Source of the DNA: Campylobacter gracilis
GTDB taxonomy: Bacteria > Campylobacterota > Campylobacteria > Campylobacterales > Campylobacteraceae
Reading direction: 5' to 3'
NCBI RefSeq assembly: GCF_001190745.1
Contig: NZ_CP012196.1
Span: forward strand, 1,054,001-1,118,000
DNA: 64,000 nucleotides
The notes below the pieces were generated by a model. It had not been told where the DNA came from, ran no database searches, and was given only the letters and a program-made list of their open reading frames with translations. The translations under genes were made by a program, and so were the position numbers. Below are positions 34,636 to 44,323 of the stretch, in pieces. The first letter of the stretch is position 1. Each line of letters opens with the position of its first letter.

Positions 34636-36234
34636 TTAATTCTCTCCTGCTTGAATCGCGCTGATAAGTATCGTGTTTACGATGTCGGCGACCTTGCAGC
34701 CGCGGCTTAGATCGTTTACCGGCTTTTTTAAGCCCTGCAGAATCGGCCCGATCGCCACGGCGCCTGCGGTGCGCTGAACGGCCTTATAACAGATATTTCC
34801 GCAATTAAGATCGGGGAAGATAAATACGTTCGCGCGCCCTGCGACCGCGGAGCCCGGCATTTTTTTCTTAGCAACCGCCGCATCGACTGCGGCGTCGAAT
34901 TGCAGCGGTCCGTCGATTGTGAGATCAGGCGCCTTTTCGCGCGCTTTTTGCGTCGCCGTTTTGATAAATTCTACGCTCTCTCCGCTGCCGCTGTCGCCGC
35001 TGGAGTAGCTTAGCATCGCCACGCGCGGCTCAAGCCCGAACGCCTTTGCGGTCGCGGCGCTTGAAATCGCGATACCTGCCAGATACTCTGCGCTCGGGCT
35101 CGGCGCTACGGCGCAGTCGGCAAAAAGCAGAGCCTGCGTATCCAGGCACATTATAAACGCGCCGCTAACGGTCGCGATGCCCGGTTTTGTCTTAATGATC
35201 TGAAGCGCGGGGCGGATCGTCTCCGCAGTAGTCGTGCCGGCACCGCTTACCATCGCATCGGATAGCCCTTCATACACGAGCATCGTGCCGAAGTAGGTGC
35301 GATCGCGCACTAAATCGCGCGCCTGCGCCTCGCTCATACCCTTTGCCTTGCGAAGCTCATAAAGATCGCGCGCAAATTTTTCTAAGCTCGCATCCGTCTG
35401 CGGATCTAAAATTTTAACGCCGCTTAGATCGAGACCTAGCTTGTTTGCGCTTTTTTGCACTTCGTCTTGCCGCCCTAAAAGGATCAAATTTGCAGCACCG
35501 CTTTGCTTTATAATCGCGGCCGCGCGCAGAATTCTCTCATCGTCGCTTTCGGGCAGTACGACGGTTTTAACGTTCGCGCGAGCCTTGGCGTAGAGCTTGC
35601 TTTCAAATTTCAATGGGGTTAGAATTTCACAGCGCGTGGAGTTTGCGGCGTCCGTGAAGTAGCTTTTGTCGGCAATGACTTTATCAAGCTCTATCGCACC
35701 GCTTTGGCAAGCGGAATTTTCGTCGTGAAATTTTGCACCCTTTTCGCAAGCGGAATTTTTGCCGCAAAGCTCCGATTTTTTAGAATTTGCACCCTCTTGT
35801 GCAGATCTTAGCGCGGAAAATGAAATTTTATCCTCATATACGCTGGCAAAGCTTATCGCTTTTGCTGCGGCGATCAAGCGCGTGCCGATGCGCGCAGCAA
35901 TTTCGTTAGGATAAAATCCGCAAACGGGGATATTTAGATCCTTTGCGATTTGTAAATTTAGCTCGCGCAGATCGGCTCCCGCTACGCCGTGAACCAGTAC
36001 AAAATTACACTGCTCTAAAATCTGCGTAAAGCGCTCTATCGCCGCCTTTCGCACACGCTCATCCTGCCCATCTGCAAGCGCTTTTTCAAGCTCGCTCCTG
36101 CTAAAAAGGGCATTGTCGCCAGCGATGCAAAGTTGCAAAACGTTGTGAAAGCTCATGGATAAAATTTTATCTAGTTTTTTTAGCTCGGATTGGTAGGCGG
36201 CAGGCTCGTCGCATAGGAGCAAAATTCCGTTCAT
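34636..36234 (-). CDS. pta: Phosphate acetyltransferase with low-complexity insertion
   Basis: 532 residues. Interconverts acetyl-CoA and acetyl phosphate. The catalytic PTA_PTB domain begins near residue 205 (AKARANVKTVVLPESDDERILRAA) and includes GLSDAMVSGAGTTTAETIRPALQI and AGRANVFIFPDLNCGNI. The N-terminal regulatory part is short and lacks a clear P-loop. Residues about 145-190 are low complexity (KNSACEKGAKF and ENSACQSGAIE repeat each other) and are encoded by RAATTY-rich DNA; this looks like an in-frame insertion at the domain boundary. Start ATG with GGATCAGCCG upstream. Confidence 0.94.
   Translation of the reverse strand: MNGILLLCDEPAAYQSELKKLDKILSMSFHNVLQLCIAGDNALFSRSELEKALADGQDERVRKAAIERFTQILEQCNFVLVHGVAGADLRELNLQIAKDLNIPVCGFYPNEIAARIGTRLIAAAKAISFASVYEDKISFSALRSAQEGANSKKSELCGKNSACEKGAKFHDENSACQSGAIELDKVIADKSYFTDAANSTRCEILTPLKFESKLYAKARANVKTVVLPESDDERILRAAAIIKQSGAANLILLGRQDEVQKSANKLGLDLSGVKILDPQTDASLEKFARDLYELRKAKGMSEAQARDLVRDRTYFGTMLVYEGLSDAMVSGAGTTTAETIRPALQIIKTKPGIATVSGAFIMCLDTQALLFADCAVAPSPSAEYLAGIAISSAATAKAFGLEPRVAMLSYSSGDSGSGESVEFIKTATQKAREKAPDLTIDGPLQFDAAVDAAVAKKKMPGSAVAGRANVFIFPDLNCGNICYKAVQRTAGAVAIGPILQGLKKPVNDLSRGCKVADIVNTILISAIQAGEN
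35600..35830. repeat. RAATTY-rich in-frame insertion in pta
   Basis: GCAAGCGGAATTTT occurs at 35707-35720 and again at 35746-35759, 39 bases (13 codons) apart. About seven RAATTY hexamers fall within 240 bases of coding DNA. The 39-base period keeps the reading frame. Confidence 0.6.
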
Positions 36235-36262
36235 CGGCTGATCCTTTGAAATAAGATAGTCA

Positions 36263-36291
36263 ATTGTAGCAAAATTTTGCTTGCGTGTTAA
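36263..36291 (-). promoter_or_regulatory. Putative pta-ackA promoter
   Basis: On the minus strand TTAACA (36291-36286) and TACAAT (36268-36263) with a 17-base spacer, 28 bases before the pta ATG. Confidence 0.5.
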
Positions 36292-36346
36292 TCAAAGATT
36301 TATCGTGAGGGTTTAAAATTTGGTAACTTCCAACAAAGGAGCGCAC

Positions 36347-37084
36347 ATGAAAAATTTAGTGATTTTGGCTCTTTTAGTGAGCCTCGCCGCGGCGAAAATC
36401 AACATAAACGAAGCTAGTCGCTACGAGCTGATGACGATCGGTGGGCTTGATGCGGGTAGGGCGGATATGCTTATGCAATACCGCCAAAAGCGCGAAATTT
36501 CAAGTGCAGATGAGCTAAAGGGCATCAACGGCTTTGCAAGTTACGATACTGCTAAACTGCAGAAGAGCTTTGAAATATCGCCTAGAGCTAACGTGCAGCA
36601 GCCGGTGCAGCCTGATCGCGATATAGTCGTGGTCGAAAAGACCCGCACCCGCACGGTTTACGGAGGCTCTACTTACAGACGCGTGGAAAATTACGGAAAC
36701 GGCATCACGATCACAGAGACTGGCACTTTACCGCCTCCTCTTCCGCGAGGATATGGTAGGCACGGCGGCATGATGTCGCCTCCTCCCCCACCTCCTGGCG
36801 GCATGCCACCACCTCCGGGAGGCATGCCACCACCTCCGGGAGGTATAAAACCGCCTCCTCCGCCACCGCCACCTCCATCAAGTGACTATTACCACAGAAG
36901 TTCTAACCGTATGAGCGATAGTGAAATTGGCGGAAGCTCGCGCCGTAACATGCCGGTGCCTATGCATATGGGAACGATCCGCTCGAAAAGATCCAGTAGC
37001 GTCACAAGCTTCGGCGACTGCGATCCACAAAGCGGCAACTGCGCTAGCGTGGGCGTAGGCGTGCAGGTAGATAGAGGGTTTTAA
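36347..37084 (+). CDS. Secreted helix-hairpin-helix protein with proline-rich repeat
   Basis: 245 residues from the ATG at 36347, which has AAAGGAG; an earlier frame from 36320 has none. Short signal peptide (MKNLVILALLVSLAAA). Residues about 17-75 form a ComEA-like HhH domain (ININEASRYELMTIGGLDAGRADMLMQYR, ADELKGINGFA), which in ComEA binds DNA at the cell surface during transformation. Residues about 135-185 are a proline-rich tract with GGMPPPP units encoded by a tandem DNA repeat. The tail is Ser/Arg-rich with a short FGDCDPQSGNCASVG segment whose two Cys may pair. A role in DNA uptake is possible but unproven. Confidence 0.8.
   Translation: MKNLVILALLVSLAAAKININEASRYELMTIGGLDAGRADMLMQYRQKREISSADELKGINGFASYDTAKLQKSFEISPRANVQQPVQPDRDIVVVEKTRTRTVYGGSTYRRVENYGNGITITETGTLPPPLPRGYGRHGGMMSPPPPPPGGMPPPPGGMPPPPGGIKPPPPPPPPPSSDYYHRSSNRMSDSEIGGSSRRNMPVPMHMGTIRSKRSSSVTSFGDCDPQSGNCASVGVGVQVDRGF
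36780..36880 (+). repeat. Tandem repeat encoding GGMPPPP units
   Basis: GGCATGCCACCACCTCCGGG repeats in tandem (21 bases, seven codons) around 36799-36842, flanked by degenerate CCTCCTCCCCCACC runs. Such repeats can change copy number without shifting frame. Confidence 0.8.
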
Positions 37085-37526
37085 AATTTAATTTTACGCA
37101 GGCGGAATTTTTAGAATTTACAATCGAGATTCCGCCCGCCTTAAATTTACGGCTAAATTTTAAAATTTTGGTAGTGTAGAATTTAAAATTTATGCAGGTA
37201 TCGCTCCACGCTACAATAAAATTTCAAAAAATTTTATAAATTTAATCGAGCCTCGCGTGGTAAAATTTCAAGCTAAAATTTTATGTTAAAACTGCTGCGC
37301 CGCGTTTTATCAAGATAAAATTTGCACCTTAAAATTTTAAATCCGAAATCCAGCCACATGATAAATTTTAAATTTGCCTTTTCCACTCTTTCTAAATTCC
37401 GAAATTTTGCCCCGTCTTGCTGCTATTAAATTTTAAATTCGACCCGATTTAACGCCTTAAATTCGTGAAATTTAATTTACAAAATAATATAATCACAAAA
37501 TTATTCCAATGAAACAGGATGGGCGT
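37085..37526. repeat. AAATTT-rich gap
   Basis: 442 bases with more than a dozen AAATTT/AAATTTT blocks. GGCGGAAT near 37100 can pair with ATTCCGCC near 37128. It must contain the ilvB promoter; TATAAT-like AATATAATC near 37485 is a candidate -10. Confidence 0.55.
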
Positions 37527-39221
37527 ATGAAAGAAATTAGCGGATCGCAGATGATCGTGGAGGCGTTGCGGCAGGAGGGGGTCGAGGTGGTTTTCGGCTA
37601 CCCGGGCGGCGCGGCGCTAAACATTTATGATGAAATTTACAAACAAAAATACTTCAGACACATTTTGGTGCGCCACGAGCAGGCCGCAGCGATGGCTGCG
37701 GACGGATATGCGCGCGCTAGCGGCAAGGTCGGCGTGGCTGTCGTCACGAGCGGACCAGGCTTTACCAACGCGCTTACGGGGCTTGCTACGGCGTATAGCG
37801 ATAGCATCCCGATCGTGCTTATCAGCGGTCAGGTGGCGACCTCGCTCATTGGCACCGACGCCTTTCAGGAGATCGATGCGATTGGAATTTCGCGCCCTTG
37901 CGTTAAGCACAACTATCTGGTTAAAACGATTGAAGAGCTGCCTAGAATTTTAAAAGAGGCCTTTTACATCGCTCGCAGCGGCAGACCTGGACCCGTGCAC
38001 GTCGATATTCCCAAAGACGTAACGGCGAAGCTTGGCGTTTTTGAATATCCTAGCGAAATCAAGATGCAGACTTACAAGCCTAATTATAAGGGCAACGCTA
38101 AACAGATCAAAAAAGCCGTCGAGCTAATCGCTAATTCCAAAAAACCTATCCTCTACATCGGAGGCGGCGTCATCAGCGCGGGCGCAAGCGAGCTGGTACG
38201 CGAGCTTAGCGAGTTTGCGCAGATCCCAGTCGTTGAAACCCTTATGGCGCTAGGAGCCGTGCGAAGCGACGATAAAAACTGCCTCGGCATGGTAGGAATG
38301 CATGGCAGCTACGCCGCAAATATGGCGCTTAGCGAGTCGGATCTGATAATCTGCTTGGGCGCGAGATTTGACGATCGTGTCACGGGCAAACTTAGTGAAT
38401 TCGGCAAAAACGCAAAGATCATCCACGTCGATATCGATCCTAGCTCGATCTCAAAAATAATAAACGCCGATTATCCGATCGTGGGCGATGTAAAATCGGT
38501 GCTAGAGGAGATGCTGCCGCGCATTAAAAGCGAGGTCAGCCCTGCAAATTTCGAGCAGTGGCGCGAGCTCATCCGCAAATACGATGAAATTCACCCGCTT
38601 AAATTTAACGACAGCGATGAAATTTTAAAGCCGCAGTGGGTTATCCAAAGTACCGCAAAAATCGCTGGCGAGGATGCTATCATCGCTACGGACGTGGGGC
38701 AGCATCAGATGTGGGTCGCGCAATTTTATCCGTTTTGCAAGCCGCGCACTCTGCTAAGTAGCGGTGGACAGGGCACGATGGGATACGGCCTTCCTGCGGC
38801 ATTGGGCGCGAAGGCCTATGCGGGAGATAGGCCGGTTATAAATTTCAGCGGCGACGGCTCGATTTTGATGAATATCCAAGAGCTGATGACGGCTAGCGCG
38901 AGCGGTCTAAACGTCGTAAATATTGTATTAAACAACAATTTCTTAGGCATGGTGCGGCAGTGGCAGAGCCTATTTTACGGGCAGCGTTTCTCATCGACCG
39001 ATCTTAGCTCGCAGCCAGATTTCATAAAAATTGTCGAGGGCTTCGGCGGCGTGGGCTTTAGCGTTAGCACCAAAGCGGAATTCGAAGACGCGCTGAAGCA
39101 GGCTCTTGCTAGCAAAAAGGTAAGCGTCATCGAGGCTAAGATCGATCGCTTCGAAAACGTCTGGCCGATGGTGCCCGCAGGCGGCGCGCTTTATAATATG
39201 ATTTTTGAGCAGGAGTCTTAG
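37527..39221 (+). CDS. ilvB: Acetolactate synthase large subunit
   Basis: 564 residues from the ATG at 37527, which has AGGA eight bases upstream; an earlier ATG at 37509 has no site. ThDP-dependent enzyme condensing pyruvate into acetolactate (or acetohydroxybutyrate) for valine, leucine and isoleucine. Motifs: [53 protein letters not shown], ThDP/Mg motif [29 protein letters not shown]. One base separates its stop from ilvH, and lpxD follows, the order found in C. jejuni (where it is named ilvI). Confidence 0.95.
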   Translation: MKEISGSQMIVEALRQEGVEVVFGYPGGAALNIYDEIYKQKYFRHILVRHEQAAAMAADGYARASGKVGVAVVTSGPGFTNALTGLATAYSDSIPIVLISGQVATSLIGTDAFQEIDAIGISRPCVKHNYLVKTIEELPRILKEAFYIARSGRPGPVHVDIPKDVTAKLGVFEYPSEIKMQTYKPNYKGNAKQIKKAVELIANSKKPILYIGGGVISAGASELVRELSEFAQIPVVETLMALGAVRSDDKNCLGMVGMHGSYAANMALSESDLIICLGARFDDRVTGKLSEFGKNAKIIHVDIDPSSISKIINADYPIVGDVKSVLEEMLPRIKSEVSPANFEQWRELIRKYDEIHPLKFNDSDEILKPQWVIQSTAKIAGEDAIIATDVGQHQMWVAQFYPFCKPRTLLSSGGQGTMGYGLPAALGAKAYAGDRPVINFSGDGSILMNIQELMTASASGLNVVNIVLNNNFLGMVRQWQSLFYGQRFSSTDLSSQPDFIKIVEGFGGVGFSVSTKAEFEDALKQALASKKVSVIEAKIDRFENVWPMVPAGGALYNMIFEQES

Positions 39222-39222
39222 G

Positions 39223-39693
39223 ATGAATAGCATAAGAAGAGTAATCTCGGTCGTCGTTACCGATGAGCACGGCGTTTTATCGCGGATCTCGGGGCTTTTT
39301 GCGGGGCGCGGCTATAATATCGACAGCCTCACCGTTGCACCGATCCCAAATACAGGTCTATCGCGCCTTAGCATCGTTACTTCGGGCGACGAGCGCGTCA
39401 TAGAGCAGATCACTAAGCAGCTTCATAAGCTGATCCCCGTCTACAAGGTTATCGAGGATGCAAAATTCGTCGAAAAGGAGATGGTTTTGGTAAAAATCGC
39501 ACTGGGCGAAAATTTAGCGGGGCTTGATGCCGTTTTAAAAGCCTACAACGGCAGCATCGCAAATAGCGACGACAGCAAGATCGTCATCATGGCGTGCGAC
39601 GACGCAGACCGCATCGACGGCTTTTTAAAGACGATAAAAAAATACAATCCGATCGACATCGTCCGAGGCGGCAGCGTCGCGCTGGATATGTAA
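39223..39693 (+). CDS. ilvH: Acetolactate synthase small (regulatory) subunit
   Basis: 156 residues from the ATG at 39223, with AGGAGTCTTAG upstream in the end of ilvB. N-terminal ACT domain (RRVISVVVTDEHGVLSRISGLFAGRGYNIDSLTVAP) binds valine for feedback inhibition; the C-terminal domain (KEMVLVKIALGENLAGLDAVLKAY) contacts the large subunit. Translationally coupled to ilvB. Confidence 0.95.
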   Translation: MNSIRRVISVVVTDEHGVLSRISGLFAGRGYNIDSLTVAPIPNTGLSRLSIVTSGDERVIEQITKQLHKLIPVYKVIEDAKFVEKEMVLVKIALGENLAGLDAVLKAYNGSIANSDDSKIVIMACDDADRIDGFLKTIKKYNPIDIVRGGSVALDM

Positions 39694-39724
39694 GCGGCGA
39701 TAAAATTTAATCAAAGGAGCGCAA

Positions 39725-40675
39725 ATGAAATTATCTAAAATTGCCGAAATTTTAAACATAGAGCTTAACGGAGCGGACGCGGAGATCACCGCGATAAATT
39801 CGCTTCAAAACGCAAGGCAAAGCGAGCTGAGCTACTGCGACAGCGACAAAAACGAGAAATTTTTATCCGCTACCAAAGCAGCCGCCGTGCTGGTAAAGTG
39901 CGGCACCGCGGTTCCAAACGGCGTGCGAGCGCTGGAGTGCGAAAATCCGCACCTAGCCTTTGCGATCCTAAGCGCGCATTTTGCTAAGCCGCTCATTCGC
40001 AGCGGCGTGCCCGCAAAGATCGCCGCCAGCGCGCAGATCGGGCAGAACGTGCATATCGGCGTAAATTCCACGATCGGTGAGAACTGCGTCATTTTAAGCG
40101 GCGCGTATATCGGCGATGACGTGCATATCGGAAGCGACTGCGTGATCCACGCAAACGCCGTCATCTATAACGACGCGATCATCGGCGAGCGCTGCATAAT
40201 CCACGCAAATGCCGTTATCGGAAGCGACGGCTTCGGCTACGCGCATACCAAAACGGGCGAGCACGTTAAAATTTATCACAACGGCAACGTCGTGCTGCAA
40301 GACGAGGTAGAGATCGGCGCGTGCACGACGATCGACCGCGCGGTATTCGGCTCGACGATCGTTAAGCGCGGCAGCAAGATCGACAATCTCGTTCAGATCG
40401 GGCACAACTGCGAGCTTGGGCAAAACTGCCTCATCGTCTCTCAAGTTGGGCTTGCGGGCTCGACGACGCTTGGACGCAACGTCGTGATGGGCGGACAGAG
40501 CGGCAGCGGCGGGCACGTAAGCGTGGGCGATTTCGCTCAGATCGCGGCGCGCGGCGGTATAAGCAAGGATCTAGCGGGCGGCAAAAACTACGCAGGGCAT
40601 CCTATAATGGAGCTTAGCGAGTGGTTCAAGCTGCAGGCCAAGATCGTTAGATTTTTTAAAGATAAAAAGCACTAG
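39725..40675 (+). CDS. lpxD: UDP-3-O-(3-hydroxyacyl)glucosamine N-acyltransferase
   Basis: 316 residues; ATG preceded by AAAGGAGCGCAA. Third step of lipid A synthesis. The N-terminal uridine-binding domain is followed from about residue 100 by a left-handed beta helix with hexapeptide repeats ([41 protein letters not shown]) and [14 protein letters not shown], which includes the catalytic His. A C-terminal helix ([16 protein letters not shown]) completes the trimeric enzyme. Follows ilvH by 31 bases, as in C. jejuni. Confidence 0.95.
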   Translation: MKLSKIAEILNIELNGADAEITAINSLQNARQSELSYCDSDKNEKFLSATKAAAVLVKCGTAVPNGVRALECENPHLAFAILSAHFAKPLIRSGVPAKIAASAQIGQNVHIGVNSTIGENCVILSGAYIGDDVHIGSDCVIHANAVIYNDAIIGERCIIHANAVIGSDGFGYAHTKTGEHVKIYHNGNVVLQDEVEIGACTTIDRAVFGSTIVKRGSKIDNLVQIGHNCELGQNCLIVSQVGLAGSTTLGRNVVMGGQSGSGGHVSVGDFAQIAARGGISKDLAGGKNYAGHPIMELSEWFKLQAKIVRFFKDKKH

Positions 40676-41047
40676 CCGTTTTGCCTTGGCTGATTAGATC
40701 GATCGGCTTAATTTGATCGTTTTGATCGTTCGCTCTGGTGGACTCCTCTAGCCAGCTCGATTTGATAGGTTCGCGTCGTTTTAGTGAAGTTTGAAACCGC
40801 CAGGCAGTTGGTGATTGTGGAGTAGTTTGCGCTGCCGTTTTGGCTTTAGTGTATTTTGTAATCGCTGCGGCGATAAATTTTGCCCTTTTATCGGCAAAAT
40901 TCTGTCCGCGCCATTTTTTATCGTGCGCTTGCTTTGTGGGCGCGGTAGAATTTGCTCTGCTAGTTTGAGCTGCGTTTGCTCGCAGTCATTGCGGCCGAGC
41001 TTTACGAGCGCTTTTAAATCAGTAAAAATTTAATTAAAGGAAAAACG
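40676..41047. other. Gap, no gene seen
   Basis: 372 bases. Contains TGATCGTTTTGATCGTTC-type short repeats near 40695-40730 and no supported ORF. The next gene's site AAAGGAAAAACG lies at its right end. Confidence 0.5.
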
Positions 41048-41668
41048 ATGATAGAGATGTTTTTATGCTCCTATTTTGCGGGCGCAGCGACGCTTTTTGA
41101 GGATTTCGCCGGGCAAAATATCCGCGCTAAAGAGGTGCTTTTTATCCCGACCGCCGCAAACGTAGAGGAGTACCGAGACTACGTGGACGAGGCGAAAGAG
41201 GCGTTTGCCAAAATGGGCTTTACGCTTCAAATTTTAGACGTTTCCAAAACAAGCGAGGCCGAAGCGAAGGCAAAGATCAGCGCGGCGCGGGTGCTTTACG
41301 TAAGCGGCGGCAACACCTTTTATCTTTTGCGCGAGCTTAAAAAGAAAGGTCTTGCTGACCTCATCGCAGATCGCGTCCGAAGCGGCGAGCTCGTGTACGT
41401 GGGCGAGTCGGCGGGCGCGATGATCGCGGCTCCCAGCGTGGAGTATGCGAGCGCGATGGACGATGCGAGTGGTAGTGAAGCAGTAGCAGCGCAAACTGGG
41501 CTTGATCTGGTGAAATTTTACCCCGTGCCGCACTACGGCGAGGAGCCCTTCGTGCAAAGCACGGCTAAAATTTTAAAAGCTTACGGCGGCAAGTTAAAAT
41601 TGACGCCGATAAATAACGCCGAAGCGATCGCGGTGCACGGCGATAAATTTGAAATTTTAGGGCGATAA
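41048..41668 (+). CDS. Peptidase E-like (S51) / type 1 glutamine amidotransferase-like protein
   Basis: 206 residues. The family signature is clear: KEVLFIPTAANVEEY, VLYVSGGNTFYLLRELKKKG and LVYVGESAGAMIAAPSVEYA, where the Ser in GESAGA is the nucleophile elbow of S51 peptidases (E. coli PepE cleaves Asp-X dipeptides). Later FYPVPHYGEEPF carries the His expected to complete the active site. Cytoplasmic, no signal peptide. A relation to aspartate use is tempting given aspA-dcuA, but many members are uncharacterised. Confidence 0.85.
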   Translation: MIEMFLCSYFAGAATLFEDFAGQNIRAKEVLFIPTAANVEEYRDYVDEAKEAFAKMGFTLQILDVSKTSEAEAKAKISAARVLYVSGGNTFYLLRELKKKGLADLIADRVRSGELVYVGESAGAMIAAPSVEYASAMDDASGSEAVAAQTGLDLVKFYPVPHYGEEPFVQSTAKILKAYGGKLKLTPINNAEAIAVHGDKFEILGR

Positions 41669-41805
41669 ACTGCGGCGTGAAAGTAAAATTTAGTAATTAA
41701 ACGCTTCGTAAAATTTATGCTTACATTTGCGCATAGGGCTGCGAAGTGAAATTTTAACTTAGGTGCAGCGAGTTGCTAACGAATAAATTTAATCAAAGGA
41801 TCAAA

Positions 41806-42384
41806 ATGAAAATATTACTTATCAATGGTGGGGCGCCGTTTAATGGCAAAGGCGGCAAGCTAAGCAAGACGCTGCACGAGCTAGCCAAAAAGACGCTACA
41901 AGCCCTAGGGCACGAAACGCGCGAGACCACGATATTTGAGGGCTACGATATAGAGGGCGAGGTAGAAAAATTTCTATGGATGAATGCCGTGATCTGGCAG
42001 ATGCCCGCGTGGTGGATGGGCGAGCCTTGGCTAGTCAAAAAATACGTGGACGAGGTGTTTATGGGCGGCATAGGCAAGATAGTGGCAAACGACGGGCGGC
42101 ACAGCGCGAGCCCAAACGACGGCTACGGCACGGGTGGGCTAATAAAGGGCAAATCGCACATGTTAAGCGTCACTTGGAATGCGCCGCTTCAGGCGTTTGA
42201 CAAGCCGGGCGATTTTTTTGAAGGCGTAGGTGTAGACGGCGTTTATCTGCATTTTCATAAAGCCAACGAGTTTTTAGGCACGAAAAGGCTGCCTACTTTT
42301 ATGTGTAACGATGTCGTTAAAAATCCTGATGTGGAGCGTTTTATGAGAGATTACGAGGCGCATCTAAAAAAGGTTTTCGGCTAG
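41806..42384 (+). CDS. mdaB: NAD(P)H quinone reductase MdaB
   Basis: 192 residues from the ATG at 41806 with AAAGGAT upstream; a longer frame from 41773 has no site. Flavodoxin-like fold: KILLINGGAPFNGKGGKLSKTL, NAVIWQMPAWWMGEPWLVKKYVDEVFMGGIG, SVTWNAPLQAFD. MdaB of Helicobacter and Campylobacter reduces quinones by two electrons and protects from oxidative stress. Second quinone reductase-type gene of the window (the other is at 15136). Confidence 0.9.
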   Translation: MKILLINGGAPFNGKGGKLSKTLHELAKKTLQALGHETRETTIFEGYDIEGEVEKFLWMNAVIWQMPAWWMGEPWLVKKYVDEVFMGGIGKIVANDGRHSASPNDGYGTGGLIKGKSHMLSVTWNAPLQAFDKPGDFFEGVGVDGVYLHFHKANEFLGTKRLPTFMCNDVVKNPDVERFMRDYEAHLKKVFG

Positions 42385-42445
42385 CCTTAACGGACTCGAA
42401 CGAGTTTATTTGCTCTTAATACAGCGCCAGATGAGCTAAAGCGGA
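42383..42445 (-). pseudogene. Possible tRNA remnant
   Basis: On the minus strand the sequence contains TTTAGCTCATCTGG (D-arm like) and, about 30 bases later, GTTCGAGTCC (T-loop like), but the T-stem does not pair properly and the D-stem and anticodon parts are shortened. It is too short (about 63 bases) and too poorly paired to be a working tRNA. Confidence 0.3.
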
Positions 42446-42983
42446 TTTATAAGATCGCTTCTTAAGTTCGGATATTACGACGCTTGTGAAATTTTAAAAT
42501 AATGCCAAAGCAGTAATATTTGTTCGAGCGCGGCTTGCGACGCGCGAGGTTTTCGTAAATCGCGAGATTCGAGCTTTGCTCGGCTGACTGACACTGCGTG
42601 ATGTGCAGGAGGTGTGAAATTTGCGGCGTTGCGGCGTGAAATTTCGAGTCTTGCGGCGCGCGATTTATGCAGTCACTATATAAAATTTCATACGGCTGTC
42701 GCAGCTTTTAAGTCTGTGCGAAATAAAACTTGCAAAACGACGTGGCATTTTGCGATCGTTTTAAATTTTGCAAATGCGCTGTATTTTAGCTCGGTGCGAG
42801 ATAAAATTTTACGCGGCGCACTTTTATGTGATGTACGCGTCTGGCTTGCCGTTGCTCGTTAGTGCCATGTCAGCGAGCGCCTAAGCATGGATGAGCGCGA
42901 TGGCTGGCTCGTGTAACTATTAGCGTGCCGTTCAGTGCTGCTAGTGGCTTTAAGAGACGCGATGTGTATTTGCAGGGGAAGAG
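42446..42983. other. Gap, no gene seen
   Basis: About 540 bases after the tRNA-like remnant. GCGGCGTGAAATTT-like units recur near 42600-42660. An 82-codon frame here lacks a ribosome site and is not called. Confidence 0.45.
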
Positions 42984-43451
42984 ATGCTAAAAATCGATAT
43001 GCTTAAATTCTTTCGCTCGGGCGAGTTTGCTGACGTAAGAAGAGGCTTGAGCTGCGCGCAGATCATTGTGATGTTCGGCTCTGCGGATGCGAGCTTTAAG
43101 AGCGCTGAAGCTGAAATTTTAAGATACGGCGCCTTTGAGTTTCACTTTTTTCGGGGCGAAATTTTTATGATTTTTTCGGATCATTTTAGAAGCGAGCCTC
43201 TTGATTTAGGCGGCGTAAGGGCGGGGCAAATCGAAATAGAGCCTTGGATATTATCGGGCTGTCCTGCCCCCATCGATCTTGTGGCGGCAAAAGACGCTTT
43301 AGATCGCGAGCAGATCGAGTATCGCGAGCGCGCAAGGGATGATGGTTTTGAGCTAGACCTAAACAGCGGCGTTACGCTTGCGTTTGAAAGCTTGAGCGGG
43401 TTGGGCGAGTCGCGTAGTTACGAGCTTACCGCATTTTGGATAAAATTTTAG
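42984..43451 (+). CDS. Hypothetical protein, possibly immunity-type
   Basis: 155 residues; ATG with AGGGGAAG upstream. Soluble. Begins MLKIDMLKFFRSGEFADV and contains GLSCAQIIVMFGSAD, a beta-rich middle (LRYGAFEFHFFRGEIFMIFSDHF) and DREQIEYRERARDDGFELDLNSGVTLAFES. This layout resembles small proteins often found as orphan immunity genes near toxin loci, but I cannot name the family and no toxin is nearby. A decayed gene follows. Confidence 0.65.
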   Translation: MLKIDMLKFFRSGEFADVRRGLSCAQIIVMFGSADASFKSAEAEILRYGAFEFHFFRGEIFMIFSDHFRSEPLDLGGVRAGQIEIEPWILSGCPAPIDLVAAKDALDREQIEYRERARDDGFELDLNSGVTLAFESLSGLGESRSYELTAFWIKF

Positions 43452-43726
43452 CGGAATTTAAAAAGAGAAATATTTCTTTCGTGCGCTTTTTAAATTTAGC
43501 TTTTAAATTTATTCTTTGTCGAATGAAAATGAATGAAGATCCAAGACGAACTTCGGCAGAAGCGGCGCCTTGTATCGCGCACGGCGCTGGAAAAAACCGA
43601 GCCGTATTAGCTGCAGAAGTGCGGATTTAAAGATCGCGATAGCTTATAGCGACGTAGCTCTGCTTTTATGCCGCTACGGCGCGCCAGGATGAAGCGCCGA
43701 AATAAAATTTAAACAAAAGAGATTTT

Positions 43727-44247
43727 ATGCTTTTTGATACAAAATACGATGAAAAAAAGATCGCTAGCTTTAATCAGATGAATACGCTTTTAAGATGCGT
43801 GCTGCTGTTTTTTATCCTTGGCGCGGGTGCGGCGCTATATGTCCTACACCGCAGCGCTACCGTCTAGCCCAGAGGATTTGCAGACCATAGAGGGGCGCGT
43901 CATATATGTGCAAACGAATAAGAGCAGAGGGGCTAGTTACTATAGGTTAAATTTAGTGGATAGCGCGCTTAAGCAGAGGCGTTTTTCTTTAGATGTTTAC
44001 GGTACACAGATAGATGGATACAGGGCCGCAATATACGACAAGGACGTAAAAATTTGGTACCAAAGGATCGGGGTCGATACCGACTTTGCACGGGCAGATC
44101 GCCCTTAAAGACGGGCAAATGGTTTTAAAATACGATTATGCTTTTGCAGCCAGGTTTTATTACAATGCCATATCTGATTCCTACAGAATCACATATTTAA
44201 AATGGGGCGGCGGTGCGCTGTCGTATCATACGACAAAGATTGCCTAA
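43727..44247 (+). pseudogene. Frameshifted gene for a membrane-anchored protein
   Basis: ATG at 43727 gives a cytoplasmic start (MLFDTKYDEKKIASFNQM) and one membrane segment (CVLLFFILGAGAALYV), then stops at TAG 43865. The sense continues in another frame (SSPEDLQTIEGRVIYVQTNK, LDVYGTQIDGYRAAIYDKDV) and, near 44085-44095, moves again to QIALKDGQMVLKYDYAFAAR, ending at TAA 44245-44247. Reassembled length is about 170 residues. Each piece has natural composition, so two frameshifts in one ancestral gene are likely. Family unknown. Confidence 0.7.
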
Positions 44248-44323
44248 ATACAAATAACGAACCATATAATAGGCAGGTTATTTTATATTTTACAACGCGA
44301 TTAGATTTCGAATCGCTTTTTTT

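Noticed and set aside
42614-42862. 82-codon frame after mdaB
   Set aside because: No ribosome site and no family; sits in repeat-like DNA.
43535-43700. Possible gene fragment before the 43727 pseudogene
   Set aside because: Short pieces such as LQKCGFKDRDSL are broken by several stops; too little to support a call.
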